A stretch of DNA of 64,000 nt from Halostreptopolyspora alba (GTDB taxonomy: Bacteria; Actinomycetota; Actinomycetes; Streptosporangiales; Streptosporangiaceae), in contig RJMB01000005.1 of NCBI GenBank assembly GCA_003725585.1, forward strand, positions 62,001 to 126,000, given 5' to 3'. The stretch's first letter is position 1. Each line of letters opens with the position of its first letter. Of this stretch, positions 39,897-49,075 are shown piece after piece. The position numbers and the translations under genes were made by a program. The notes under the pieces were generated by a model that saw nothing but the letters and a program-made list of their open reading frames with translations, was not told where the DNA came from and did not search any database.

Positions 39897-40928
39897 ATGG
39901 ACCAGAACGCCCTGAACGATCTCTGCGTGCGCCAGCTGTCGCTCAGCGGGGTCCGCGACGAGGAGACGGTCGCGGTGCTGTCACGAGGCGGCGAGCGGAG
40001 CGACTACGCCGACGCCTTCCTCTTCGCGGCCCAGGAGCTCGGGGCCAACACCTTCCACATGCGGCTGCCCAACTCCCGCGACACCTCCGGGGCCTGGGCC
40101 GTGGGCGAGTCCGGACTCGCCGGGAACCGCGTCGCCGTGGACTCGCTCAAACAGGCCGACATGCTCATCGACCTCACGTTCCTCCTGTTCAGCAAGGAAC
40201 AGTTCGAGATCCAGGGTGCCGACACCCGCATCCTCACCGTGGTCGAGCCGGCCCCGTTGCTGGGGCGCCTCATGCCGACCCGCGAGCTCCGCGAGCGCGT
40301 CGAAGTCGGCGCCGAGCTCCTCTCCAAGGCCAGGACCATGCGCATCACCAGCCCCGGTGGAACCGACGTCGTCTATCAGCTCGGCGTCTACCCGACCATG
40401 AGCGAGTACGGCTACACCGACACCCCCGGCCGTTGGGACCACTGGCCGGCGGCGTTCGTGTTCACCGGCGGCGCCGACGACGGTGTGGACGGCACGATCG
40501 TGCTGTCGCCCGGCGACGTGCTGCTGCCGTTCAACACCTACGTGCAGACCCCCGTCACACTCACCATCGAGAAGGGGTTCATCACCGACATTCGCGGTGG
40601 CCTGGACGCCGAGCTGCTCTCCTCCTACATCGCCTCGTTCGACGACCCCCGCGGCTACGGAATGTCCCACGTCGGATGGGGACTGGACGAGCGGGCCCAC
40701 TGGCACGGCCTCACCCAGTTCCCCGGCGGCATGGGAATGGAGCTGCGGTCGTTCTATGGCAACGTCATGTTCTCCATCGGCCCCAACAACGAACTGGGCG
40801 GGCCCAACGACACCCCGTGCCACTTCGACATCCCGATGCGCGGGTGCAGCCTGTTCCTCGACGACGAGCCGGTCGTCAAGGACGGGGACATCGTCGTGCC
40901 CGAGATGCGCCCGGCGAACCGCAAGTGA
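39897..40928 (+). CDS. nicX: 2,5-dihydroxypyridine 5,6-dioxygenase
   Basis: A 343-residue NicX-type ring-cleavage dioxygenase, a family related in fold to M29 aminopeptidases. The Fe(II)-binding segments known from NicX are present: SHVGWGLDERAHW (first His) and TPCHFDIPM (His and Asp). It opens 2,5-dihydroxypyridine to N-formylmaleamate. GGAGGG precedes the ATG. It is the first gene of the rightward nic operon, with nicE 43 bp downstream. Confidence 0.93.
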   Translation: MDQNALNDLCVRQLSLSGVRDEETVAVLSRGGERSDYADAFLFAAQELGANTFHMRLPNSRDTSGAWAVGESGLAGNRVAVDSLKQADMLIDLTFLLFSKEQFEIQGADTRILTVVEPAPLLGRLMPTRELRERVEVGAELLSKARTMRITSPGGTDVVYQLGVYPTMSEYGYTDTPGRWDHWPAAFVFTGGADDGVDGTIVLSPGDVLLPFNTYVQTPVTLTIEKGFITDIRGGLDAELLSSYIASFDDPRGYGMSHVGWGLDERAHWHGLTQFPGGMGMELRSFYGNVMFSIGPNNELGGPNDTPCHFDIPMRGCSLFLDDEPVVKDGDIVVPEMRPANRK

Positions 40929-40971
40929 CCTTCCGCCAGGGGCGCCGTCGCGGACCAGACAGGAGGCAGCC

Positions 40972-41733
40972 GTGCCGGACTACCGCATCGGCATGATCGT
41001 TCCGAGCTCCAACGTGACCATGGAGACCGAGGTGCCCCGCATGCTGCGGGCGCGCGAGGCCGTGATCCCCGACGAACGCTTCACCTTCCACAGCGCCCGC
41101 GCGCGCATGCGACAGGTGACCCCCGAGCAGCTGCGGGAGATGAACGCCCAGAGTGAGGACGCGGCGGTGGCCCTGTCCGACTCCCGGCCCGACATCGTGG
41201 CCACCGCCTGCCTCGTCGCGATCATGGCGCAGGGCCCCGGGTTCCACTGCACGGCCGAGGACACGATCGCGGCGGCGCTGCGGAAGAACACCGCCGACGC
41301 GCCCGTCGTCTCCAGCGCCGGTGCGCTCCTCAAGGCCCTGTCGGCGCTGGGGACACGCCGGGTCGCTATCCTCACCCCATACATGAGATCCCTGACCACA
41401 ACGGTGGTGAACTACATCGAGGACGCGGGGATCGAGGTGGTCGACGCGCTGAGCCTGGAGGTGTCGGACAACCTGGAGGTCGCCAACCTCGACCCGAGCG
41501 GCCTTGAGGAGCACTGGCGCACACTGGACCTCAGCGGCGCCGACGCCCTCGTGATCTCCGCGTGCGTGCAGATGCCGTCGCTGCGCGTGATCCAGCGGAT
41601 CGAGGACCGGGCCCCGGTCCCGGTCCTCTCGGCGGCGACCGCGACCGTGCACAGTCTGCTCTCCGAACTCGGGCTGCGCACCGCCGTACCCGAGGCCGGA
41701 TATCTGCTCAGCGGGCAGGTGCCCGCACCCTAG
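40972..41733 (+). CDS. nicE: Maleate cis-trans isomerase
   Basis: A 253-residue Asp/Glu racemase-superfamily enzyme. The two catalytic cysteines are seen in VATACLVAIM and VISACVQMPSL, and the N-terminal IGMIVPSSNVTMETEVP is typical of maleate isomerase. It converts maleate to fumarate, the last step of the maleamate pathway. The GTG start has AGGAGG at the proper distance. Confidence 0.93.
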   Translation: MPDYRIGMIVPSSNVTMETEVPRMLRAREAVIPDERFTFHSARARMRQVTPEQLREMNAQSEDAAVALSDSRPDIVATACLVAIMAQGPGFHCTAEDTIAAALRKNTADAPVVSSAGALLKALSALGTRRVAILTPYMRSLTTTVVNYIEDAGIEVVDALSLEVSDNLEVANLDPSGLEEHWRTLDLSGADALVISACVQMPSLRVIQRIEDRAPVPVLSAATATVHSLLSELGLRTAVPEAGYLLSGQVPAP

Positions 41734-41822
41734 GGAGTGTTGTTTCCAGGGGTGCTGTTCGGGCTGGCTTCGCTCGCCTGGGGTAGGGAGTGTTGCTCGG
41801 GCTCGCTGGCGCTCGCCTGGGG
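41731..41822. repeat. Imperfect tandem duplication downstream of nicE
   Basis: Two adjacent units (41731-41783 and 41784-41822) both start TAGGGAGTGTTG and end CTCGCCTGGGG; the second lacks about 14 bases. The first begins in the nicE stop codon. Confidence 0.7.
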
Positions 41823-42149
41823 TCGGGTGCCCGGGAAGCCGGGACCCTACGGACCCTGCGGAACCCCGGCGGCACCCGACCCAGACCCAGACCACCCAGT
41901 CCGAAGAACAGACCCTAGCTAGACGGCCCCCGTCCCACCACACGGAGGCGCGGTGGGGCGGCCGCACCCACCGGACCGTGCCGGGCCACCCGTACCGGAG
42001 GAAACGGTCACGACAACCGGGCGGCGACACCGCCGCCACACAGGACCCGAGGGCCGACGCACGGCGACCCCCGCGGCGGACAACGGCGTCCCGCCGAACC
42101 GCCGCCGTGCGCTCGGATCCGCGGTGGGCACCCAAGGATCGGGGAAGAC
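41734..42149. other. 416-bp spacer inside the nic cluster
   Basis: The spacer separates nicE from the EIIC-like gene. It carries the tandem duplication and a Pro-codon-like GC-rich stretch. No gene is supported; a promoter for the second half of the cluster may lie here. Confidence 0.45.
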
Positions 42150-43160
42150 ATGAAGACGTTTCTGCAATCCAAGGGTGTGCAGCCCTCCCTGCACGCCTAC
42201 TTCATCAGCGCCATGTCCTACATGGCCCTGGGACTGTTCTCGTCACTGATCATCGGGCTGATCATTCAGACCATCGGTGAGCAGGTCGGGATCCCGTTCC
42301 TCGTCGACGCGGGCGCCATGGCCATGGGAATGCTGGGTCCGGCGATCGGCGCCGCGGTGGCCTACTCGCTCAACGCGCCGCCCCTCGTCCTGTTCTCCGC
42401 GGTCGCCACCGGCGCGGCCGGTGCCGAGCTGGGCGGGCCCGCCGGGGCCTTCCTCGCCGCGCTGGTGTCGGTGGAGATCGGCAAGCTCGCCTCCAAGACC
42501 ACCAAGCTCGACATCGTGGTCACACCCGCGGTGACCATTCTCGCCGGGTTCTCCGTCTCCTGGGCGATCGGCCCCACCATCGACCGCGGGCTGCGCTACT
42601 TCGGCGAGCTGATCAACTGGGCCACGGAGCAGGAACCGCTGGTCATGAGCGTGCTCATCGCCGCACTGATGGGACTGGCCCTGACGTTCCCCATCTCCAG
42701 TGCCGCCATCGCCGTCATGCTGGATCTGAGCGGACTGGCCGCCGGAGCGGCCACCGTCGGGTGCAGTGCGCAGATGGTGGGCTTCGCCGTCACCAGCTTC
42801 CGGGAGAACCGGTGGGGCGGGTTGGCCTCGCTGGGCCTGGGCACCTCCATGTTGCAGGTGCCCAACATCCTGAAGAACCCCCGGATCCTCATCCCCCCGA
42901 CACTCGCCGGCGCGATCCTCGCCCCGTTCGCCGTGGTGATCTTCGGTGTGGAGAGCAACGCCGCCGGCGCCGGGATGGGCACAGCGGGACTGGTGGGCCA
43001 GATCATGACGGTGTCCACCATGGGGTTCAGTGTCTCGCTGCTGCTGGTGATCGCCGCGTTCCACTTCGTCCTTCCCGCGTTGCTCGCCTGGGGGTTCGCG
43101 TTCGCGCTGCGCCGGATCTCCTGGATCGGGGACGGCGACCAGCTGATCCACCAGGGATGA
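42150..43160 (+). CDS. PTS EIIC-like membrane protein, candidate pyridine carboxylate transporter
   Basis: A 336-residue membrane protein of the PTS_EIIC_2 type (PF13303): MKTFLQSKGVQPSLHAYFISAMSYMALGLF, then GMLGPAIGAAVAYSLNAPPLVLFS and a dozen glycine-rich hydrophobic stretches. No EIIA, EIIB or sugar-specific partners are nearby, and many family members are orphans of unknown role. Its place between nicE and nicC suggests uptake of nicotinate or 6-hydroxynicotinate; no other transporter is visible in this cluster. The ATG has a GGGGAAG site. Confidence 0.85.
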   Translation: MKTFLQSKGVQPSLHAYFISAMSYMALGLFSSLIIGLIIQTIGEQVGIPFLVDAGAMAMGMLGPAIGAAVAYSLNAPPLVLFSAVATGAAGAELGGPAGAFLAALVSVEIGKLASKTTKLDIVVTPAVTILAGFSVSWAIGPTIDRGLRYFGELINWATEQEPLVMSVLIAALMGLALTFPISSAAIAVMLDLSGLAAGAATVGCSAQMVGFAVTSFRENRWGGLASLGLGTSMLQVPNILKNPRILIPPTLAGAILAPFAVVIFGVESNAAGAGMGTAGLVGQIMTVSTMGFSVSLLLVIAAFHFVLPALLAWGFAFALRRISWIGDGDQLIHQG

Positions 43161-43191
43161 GGCCGTCCACCCGCTTCGCGCCACGCAGTTC

Positions 43192-43211
43192 GGCCGGCCC
43201 TCGGGCCGGCC
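43192..43211 (+). terminator. GC-rich hairpin between EIIC-like gene and nicC
   Basis: Perfect 9-bp arms GGCCGGCCC/GGGCCGGCC with a 2-nt loop, 21 bp before nicC. It may attenuate or only punctuate. Confidence 0.4.
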
Positions 43212-43232
43212 AGCACACCACTTGGAGGAAAC

Positions 43233-44504
43233 ATGCCACCCAGCCAGTCCTATGAGGTGACGATCGCGGGTGGGGGACTCGGTGGCCTCACCGCCGCCCT
43301 CGCTCTTCGCCAGAAAGGGCTGCAGGTGACCGTCCTGGAGCAGGCCCCCCAGCTCGGCGAGGTGGGGGCCGGAATCCAGACCGCCCCCAACGCCAGCCGG
43401 ATCCTGATGCGGCTGGGCCTGCGGGAACGGCTGGAGGAGATCCACACCGAACCCCAGGACCAGGTACGTCGCCGGTGGCAGGACGGCAGCATCATCGGGC
43501 AGACCCCTCTGGGTGACCGGCTCAAGCGCGAGTACAACGCGCCGTACTGGCACTATCACCGCGCCGACCTGCACCGGGTCATCATGGACGCCTGCCTGGA
43601 CCCCGCCGGCCCCGGACCCGTTGTCCGGATGCGCACCGGCAGCCAGGTCGTCGACGTCGACCAGAGCGACCCCGACCGGCCCACCGCCGTCACGGCGAGG
43701 GGAGAGCGGATCACCGGGGACGTGCTCGTCGGAGCCGACGGCATCCAGTCGCGTGTGCGCGACGCCGCGGGGTTCCCCGACACCCTGCTGTTCTCCGGGG
43801 AGATGGCCTACCGGGCGCTCATCCCGGGCGAGCGGATCGCCGCCGATCCCGCCACACGCTGGCTGTTCGACCGTTTCCACAGCACCATCTGGTACGGGCC
43901 CGACCGGCACCTGGTGCACTACATGATCCGCGGTGGCACCTACCTGAACGTGGTCGCGATCCTGCCGTGCGCGCCCGGCCTCGACCAACAGTGGTCCGCC
44001 CCCGCCACCCCCGACGACCTCGTCAGCGCGTTTCCCGGTTGGGACGACCGGGTCGCCTCGATTCTGTCGAAGGCCGACCCCGACACGGTCAGCGCCTGGG
44101 CCATGTACCACCGTCGCCCCGACCCGGTCTGGGTCGACGGCCGCCTCGCGCTGCTGGGCGACGCCTGCCACGCGATGCTGCCCTACCAGGCCCAGGGGGC
44201 GTCGCAGGCCATGGAGGACGCCGCGGTCCTCGCCGAGGAACTCGGCTCCGTGCCCGTCGCCGACGCGCCGCGGGCCCTGACACGCTACGTGGCCCGGCGC
44301 GCCGAACGTGCCGGTATGGTCCAGGACGCGTCGCTGCGCAACATGGAGCTGTACCACCTGCACGACGGCCCGCGGCAGCGGGAGCGCGACGCCAAACTGC
44401 GCGACTTCCACGGCGAGTCCGCGATCTCCTATGACCTGCTCTGGCGCGGGACACCGCTCCACGACGCCGACAGCGAGTCCTTCACCTACCAGTTCATCCG
44501 CTAA
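43233..44504 (+). CDS. nicC: 6-hydroxynicotinate 3-monooxygenase
   Basis: A 423-residue FAD hydroxylase of the salicylate-hydroxylase/NicC group. It has TIAGGGLGGLTAALALRQKG with ILEQ-like VLEQAPQ, the DG motif in LVGADGIQSRVR, and LLGDACHAMLPYQAQGASQAMEDA. It carries out decarboxylative hydroxylation of 6-hydroxynicotinate to 2,5-dihydroxypyridine. TTGGAGGAAAC precedes the ATG. Gene context (nicX, nicE, nicF, nicD) makes this assignment much firmer than sequence alone. Confidence 0.9.
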   Translation: MPPSQSYEVTIAGGGLGGLTAALALRQKGLQVTVLEQAPQLGEVGAGIQTAPNASRILMRLGLRERLEEIHTEPQDQVRRRWQDGSIIGQTPLGDRLKREYNAPYWHYHRADLHRVIMDACLDPAGPGPVVRMRTGSQVVDVDQSDPDRPTAVTARGERITGDVLVGADGIQSRVRDAAGFPDTLLFSGEMAYRALIPGERIAADPATRWLFDRFHSTIWYGPDRHLVHYMIRGGTYLNVVAILPCAPGLDQQWSAPATPDDLVSAFPGWDDRVASILSKADPDTVSAWAMYHRRPDPVWVDGRLALLGDACHAMLPYQAQGASQAMEDAAVLAEELGSVPVADAPRALTRYVARRAERAGMVQDASLRNMELYHLHDGPRQRERDAKLRDFHGESAISYDLLWRGTPLHDADSESFTYQFIR

Positions 44505-44568
44505 CCCGGAATCGTGGGGCACCCGCTCGGCACCGCCGCCCCGACCGGCCAGCAGACGAGGAGCAGTC

Positions 44569-45429
44569 ATGAAGCCCGCCGCGTTCTCCTACCACCGCGC
44601 CCGCGACGTCGACGGCGCGAGCGAGCTGCTGTCCCAGCTCGGCGGTGACGCGAAGCTCGTCGCCGGTGGCCAGAGCCTGGTCCCGATGATGAACTTCCGC
44701 CTCGCCCGACCGCGGCATCTCGTCGACATCGCCCGGCTGGACGAGCTCAGCCACATCACCCCCGACGGCGCCGGCCTGCGGATCGGCGCCCTGACCACGC
44801 ACCACACGGTCGAGACCGCCAAAGCGAGGCTCGGCGGCGGGTTCGCCGTACTGTCCGATGCCATGTCCTGGGTCGGCCACGTGCCGATCCGTTCGATGGG
44901 CACGGTCGGCGGCAGCCTGGCCCACGCGGACGCGACCGCGGAGTGGTGCCTGCTGGCGGTGCTGCTGGACGCCACGGTGACCGTCCGCGGACCCGACCGG
45001 GCCGAACGCACCATTGACGCCGCCGACCTTTTCCTCGGGTTCTACACCACCACGGTGGAACCGGACGAGATCCTCACCGAGGTCATCTTCCCCCGCCCCG
45101 CCCCGCACGCGGCGCTCACCGAGTTCGCCCAACGCCACGGCGACTTCGCCACGGTCGCCGCGGCGGTCGACCTGGACCTCGACGGGGGCACGGTCCGGGG
45201 AGGCCGTGTGGCCCTCGGCGGGGTGGCGCCGGTTCCCGTCCGCGTCAGCGCGGCCGAGGAGGTGCTGCGGCGGGGTGGCCCCGCCGGGCCGGAGCTGTTC
45301 GCCGAGTGCGCCACGGCGGCCGCCTCGGCCATCGACCCACCCGCCGACGCCGACGGCAGCGCCGAGTACCGCACGAACCTGGCCCGCACCCTGGTCACAC
45401 GCGCATGTGAGGAGGCGGCTCACCGATGA
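44569..45429 (+). CDS. Molybdenum hydroxylase FAD subunit (nicotinate dehydrogenase-type)
   Basis: A 286-residue CoxM/CutM-type subunit with FAD_binding_5. Visible motifs are KLVAGGQSLVPMMNFRLARP and RSMGTVGGSLAHADATAEW, the two pyrophosphate-contact loops. It passes electrons between the Fe-S clusters and FAD. It overlaps the large subunit gene by 4 nt. Together with the two following genes it should hydroxylate nicotinate at C6. Confidence 0.92.
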   Translation: MKPAAFSYHRARDVDGASELLSQLGGDAKLVAGGQSLVPMMNFRLARPRHLVDIARLDELSHITPDGAGLRIGALTTHHTVETAKARLGGGFAVLSDAMSWVGHVPIRSMGTVGGSLAHADATAEWCLLAVLLDATVTVRGPDRAERTIDAADLFLGFYTTTVEPDEILTEVIFPRPAPHAALTEFAQRHGDFATVAAAVDLDLDGGTVRGGRVALGGVAPVPVRVSAAEEVLRRGGPAGPELFAECATAAASAIDPPADADGSAEYRTNLARTLVTRACEEAAHR

Positions 45430-47813
45430 GCACGACAGTCCCGCACAACCCGGAACCCCGGTTCGACGTCGACGGGACCTGGGTCGGCGCCTCCGTCCCC
45501 CGCCGGGAGGACCCACGCCTGGTCACCGGCCGGGGGCGCTTCGTCGACGACATCACCCTGCCCCGTATGGCCCACGCCCAGTTCGTGCGCAGCACGGTCG
45601 CCTCCGGCGCCGTGGAGGAGATCGACCTCACCGGAACACGCGACACCCCCGGTGTCATCGCCGCGTTCACCGCGGCCGACCTCGGCCTGGGCGACATCAC
45701 GGCCGTCCTGGAACGCCCCCCGTCGGAGTTCGTCCCCACCGACATGCCGGTGCTGGCCCGCGACCGGGTGCGCTTCGTCGGCGAGCCCCTGGCGATCGTC
45801 ATCGCCGAGGACCCCTACACCGCCGAGGACGGGGTGGAGGCCGCCCGGGTGAGCTACCGGTCGGAGCAGGCCGTGGTCTCCGACGAGCAGGCCCTCGCCG
45901 AGGACGCCCCACTCGTCCACGACAACGCCCCCAACAACACCCTGCTCGACGTGTCCATGTTCGCCACCGACGGCATCGACGACGTGTTCGCCGACGCCGA
46001 CTGCGTGGTGCGCGTCGACGCCAGGTCCAGCCGGCAGAACGCCCTGCCGCTGGAGACCCGCGGGGTGGTCGCCTCCTGGGACGACCGCGAGGAGCAGCTG
46101 GTGGTGCAGACCTGCACCCAGGTCCCCCACCAGGTACGCACGGTCCTGGCCCGCAGCCTGCGCCGCGACGAGCGCGCCGTCCGCGTCGTCGTGCCCGACA
46201 TGGGGGGAGGGTTCGGGCAGAAGTGCGTCGTGGGCCGCGAGGAGATCGCCGCGGCGGCCGCGGCGCTGCGGCTCCAACGGCCGGTCAAGTGGATCGAGGA
46301 CCGCAAGGACGCGCTGAGCGCGGCGTTCCTCGCCCGAGAGCAGCACTACGACGCGCGCGCCGCCTTCGACGCCGACGGCCGCATCCTCGCGCTGGACGTC
46401 GACATCGTCTGCGACATGGGCGCCTACTCCTGCTACCCGTTCTCCGCGGGGATCGAGCCCCTGATGGCCTCCTCCGAGATGCCCGGTGTGTACCGGGTGC
46501 CCGCCTACCGGGTGCGGGGCCGCGCCGTCACCACGAACAAGGCCCCCAGCGCCCCGTACCGGGGAGTGAGCAGGCCCCAGCACGTGATGGTGATGGAACG
46601 CCTGTTCGAGCGGGCCTCGCGGGAGCTCGGGATGGACCCCGTGGAGATCCGGCGGCGTAACGTCATCACCACCTTCCCCTACACGGGCGTCAACGGAGTC
46701 ACCTACGACCCCGGCACCTACCTGGAATCGCTGGACCTGTGCGAACAGCTCGTACGCGACGAGGGGTGGTACGACCGCAAGCGGGAGCTCGCGCGGGAGG
46801 GGCGCGTGCTCGGCGTCGGCTACTGCTGCTTCAACGAACGCACCGGCTACGCCACCGAGGCGTTCGCCAAGCGCAAGATGACCGCGGTACCCGGGTTCGA
46901 CATCTCCGAGGTTCGGATGGACACCACCGGCGCGGTCGTCGTCACCTCGGGCACCCTGAGCCACGGTCAGAGCCACGAGACCACGCTGGCCCAGATCGTG
47001 GCGACCCGGCTGGGGCTCGACCCGGCCAGGGTGAAGCTCCACCAGGGCGACACGGACCGCGTCACCTACGGGTGGGGAACCTTCGCCAGCCGGTCGGCGA
47101 CCATCGGGGGCAGCGCTGTGTCGCTCGCCGCCGACCGGCTGGTCGAGAAACTGCTGCACATCGGGGCGCACATGCTGGAGACGCGCCCCGACAACGTCGA
47201 GCTCCACGACGGCGGTGTACGCCAGCGCGACGACCACGGCCAAACGCTGTCCTACGCCGCCATCGCCGATACCGCCTACCTGCGCGCCGAACGGCTACCC
47301 AAGGACACCGACCCCGGTCTCACGGCGACCGCCAGTTTCGACCCTCCCGGCGACGGCACGTTCGCCAACGCCACCCACGCCGTCGTCGCCGAGCTGCACC
47401 CCGGAACCGGCCGGGTGGAGATCCTGCGGTACCTGTGTGTCGAGGACTGCGGGATCGTGATCAACCCCCAGGTGGTGGAGGGGCAGTGCCGGGGCGGCAT
47501 CGCCCAGGGGATCGCCGGCGCCCTGTACGAGCGGATCAGCTACGACGAGCAGGGCGAACCCTCCTGCGCCAGCTTCATCGACTACAAGGTGCCCACGGCC
47601 GGCGAGATCCCCGACGTGGAGATCCACCACCTCGAAACCCCGAGCGACCTCACCGAGAACGGGGCCAAAGGGGTCGGCGAGGGTGGGACCATCGGCGCCC
47701 CCGCCGCGGTTCTCAACGCCGTCAACGACGCGCTCCGACCCACCGGGATCGAGCTCGACACCACCCCCATCGCCCCGGAGACGGTGCAACGCGCATTGGA
47801 GGAGAGCTCATGA
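45426..47813 (+). CDS. Molybdenum hydroxylase large (Mo-cofactor) subunit
   Basis: A 795-residue xanthine oxidase family large subunit. Seen in order: VGASVPRREDPRLVTGRGRFVDD at the start, PDMGGGFGQKC (a molybdopterin-contact loop), APYRGVSRPQ in place of the AYRCSFR loop of true CO dehydrogenases, and the catalytic Glu in KGVGEGGTIGAP. The lack of the CO dehydrogenase signature and the nic context point to nicotinate dehydrogenase. It is coupled on both sides by overlaps. Confidence 0.93.
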   Translation: MSTTVPHNPEPRFDVDGTWVGASVPRREDPRLVTGRGRFVDDITLPRMAHAQFVRSTVASGAVEEIDLTGTRDTPGVIAAFTAADLGLGDITAVLERPPSEFVPTDMPVLARDRVRFVGEPLAIVIAEDPYTAEDGVEAARVSYRSEQAVVSDEQALAEDAPLVHDNAPNNTLLDVSMFATDGIDDVFADADCVVRVDARSSRQNALPLETRGVVASWDDREEQLVVQTCTQVPHQVRTVLARSLRRDERAVRVVVPDMGGGFGQKCVVGREEIAAAAAALRLQRPVKWIEDRKDALSAAFLAREQHYDARAAFDADGRILALDVDIVCDMGAYSCYPFSAGIEPLMASSEMPGVYRVPAYRVRGRAVTTNKAPSAPYRGVSRPQHVMVMERLFERASRELGMDPVEIRRRNVITTFPYTGVNGVTYDPGTYLESLDLCEQLVRDEGWYDRKRELAREGRVLGVGYCCFNERTGYATEAFAKRKMTAVPGFDISEVRMDTTGAVVVTSGTLSHGQSHETTLAQIVATRLGLDPARVKLHQGDTDRVTYGWGTFASRSATIGGSAVSLAADRLVEKLLHIGAHMLETRPDNVELHDGGVRQRDDHGQTLSYAAIADTAYLRAERLPKDTDPGLTATASFDPPGDGTFANATHAVVAELHPGTGRVEILRYLCVEDCGIVINPQVVEGQCRGGIAQGIAGALYERISYDEQGEPSCASFIDYKVPTAGEIPDVEIHHLETPSDLTENGAKGVGEGGTIGAPAAVLNAVNDALRPTGIELDTTPIAPETVQRALEESS

Positions 47814-48352
47814 CCGACCAGTACCTCGTCACCCTCACCGTCAACGGCGAGGACCACGAACTCCTCGTCACCGCCCGCCGCACCCTCGTCGACGCGCTCC
47901 GGCACGATCTCCACCTCACCGGGACGCACGTCGGCTGCGAGCACGGGGTCTGCGGCGCCTGCACGATCCTGGTGGACGGGGCGCCGGCGCGGGCGTGCCT
48001 GATGTTCGCGGTGCAGGCCGAAGGCCGAGATCTGCGTACGGTCGAGTCACTCGGCAGCCCGGACAGCCCAAACGACCTGCAGCGCGCCTTCTCCGAGCAC
48101 CACGCGCTGCAGTGCGGGTTCTGCACCCCCGGGTTCCTGATGCTCGCCGAGGGGTTCCTCGCCTCCCGCCCGCGGGCGACCAAGGCCGAGATCCGTGAAG
48201 CCGTTTCGGCCAACCTCTGCCGCTGTACCGGCTACCAGACCATCGTGGAGGCCGTCGACGACTGCGCGAGCCGGCGCCGGTGCGCGCCGGACACCACCGA
48301 GGGGGAGGCCACCCCCGAACCCGGCCAGAACGACACACCCCGGCCAGCGTAA
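47810..48352 (+). CDS. Molybdenum hydroxylase [2Fe-2S] small subunit
   Basis: A 180-residue CoxS-type subunit. All eight cluster cysteines are visible: CEHGVCGACTILVDGxxxRAC for the plant-ferredoxin-type cluster and CGFCTPG with CRCTGY for the second. An extra C-terminal tail of about 25 residues is Pro/Glu-rich. Order FAD-large-small differs from many CO dehydrogenase-like operons. Confidence 0.95.
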   Translation: MTDQYLVTLTVNGEDHELLVTARRTLVDALRHDLHLTGTHVGCEHGVCGACTILVDGAPARACLMFAVQAEGRDLRTVESLGSPDSPNDLQRAFSEHHALQCGFCTPGFLMLAEGFLASRPRATKAEIREAVSANLCRCTGYQTIVEAVDDCASRRRCAPDTTEGEATPEPGQNDTPRPA

Positions 48353-48364
48353 GGAAACCCGCCC

Positions 48365-49075
48365 ATGCTTCTGGAGAACTCGGTCCCGGTTGACGCCCCA
48401 CCCGACGAGGTGTTCTCCCTCGTCAACGACGTCGAGAGGGTCGCCGGCTGCGTCCCCGGCGCCGCTCTCGACGGCCGTGACGGCGACACCTACCACGGCA
48501 ACGTCACCGTCAAGGTGGGGCCGGTCACCGCGAGCTACTCGGGGACCGTACGGTTCCTCGACGTCGACCCGGACCAGCGCACCCTGCGCGCGCAGGCCCG
48601 TGGTGTCGACGCCCACGGCAACGGCGACGCCGAGGCCGAGGTGGGGCTGAGCGTCGTCGAGAACGGTTCCGGCTCCCTGATCACGATCGAGGCGGACCTG
48701 CTCATCCGCGGCAAGATCGCGCAGTTCGGCAAGGGCGCGATCGCCATGGTGTCGGACCGGCTGCTCAACCAGTTCGCCGCGAACCTCGCCGGGCTCCTCG
48801 CCCGGGACGGGACGCCCCCGACCACCGAAACCGCCGGGAGCGACCGGGCCAGCGGCGCGCGCACCCCGGACGCTCCGGCGCCAGCCGCCAGCGCGGCCCC
48901 CGCCGCCGGCTCCGCCGGGGAGCTCGACGGACTCGGCCTCGTCCTCGGCCCCGCGACCAGGTACCTGCCCTACGTGGCCGCCGCCGGCTTCGGCTTCCTC
49001 CAGGGGTGGCTGCTGGGCCGCCTGTCCGCGCAGAACAAGCAGCTGAAGTACTTCCGGGGGGTTCACCGTGGCTGA
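48365..49075 (+). CDS. CoxG-like SRPBCC protein
   Basis: A 236-residue protein with a carbon monoxide dehydrogenase subunit G (CoxG) domain at residues 1-145: NSVPVDAPPDEVFSLVNDVERVAGCVPGA and GKIAQFGKGAIAMVSDRLLNQFAANL. An Ala/Pro-rich linker is followed by a hydrophobic stretch (LPYVAAAGFGFLQGWLLGRLS), which may anchor it to the membrane. CoxG proteins recruit or mature molybdenum hydroxylases. It overlaps nicF by 8 nt. Confidence 0.9.
   Translation: MLLENSVPVDAPPDEVFSLVNDVERVAGCVPGAALDGRDGDTYHGNVTVKVGPVTASYSGTVRFLDVDPDQRTLRAQARGVDAHGNGDAEAEVGLSVVENGSGSLITIEADLLIRGKIAQFGKGAIAMVSDRLLNQFAANLAGLLARDGTPPTTETAGSDRASGARTPDAPAPAASAAPAAGSAGELDGLGLVLGPATRYLPYVAAAGFGFLQGWLLGRLSAQNKQLKYFRGVHRG

Noticed and set aside
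45426-48352. CO dehydrogenase (CoxMLS) assignment
   Set aside because: The large subunit has APYRGVSRPQ rather than the AYRCSFR active-site loop with its Cu-binding Cys, and the genes sit in a nicotinate pathway.
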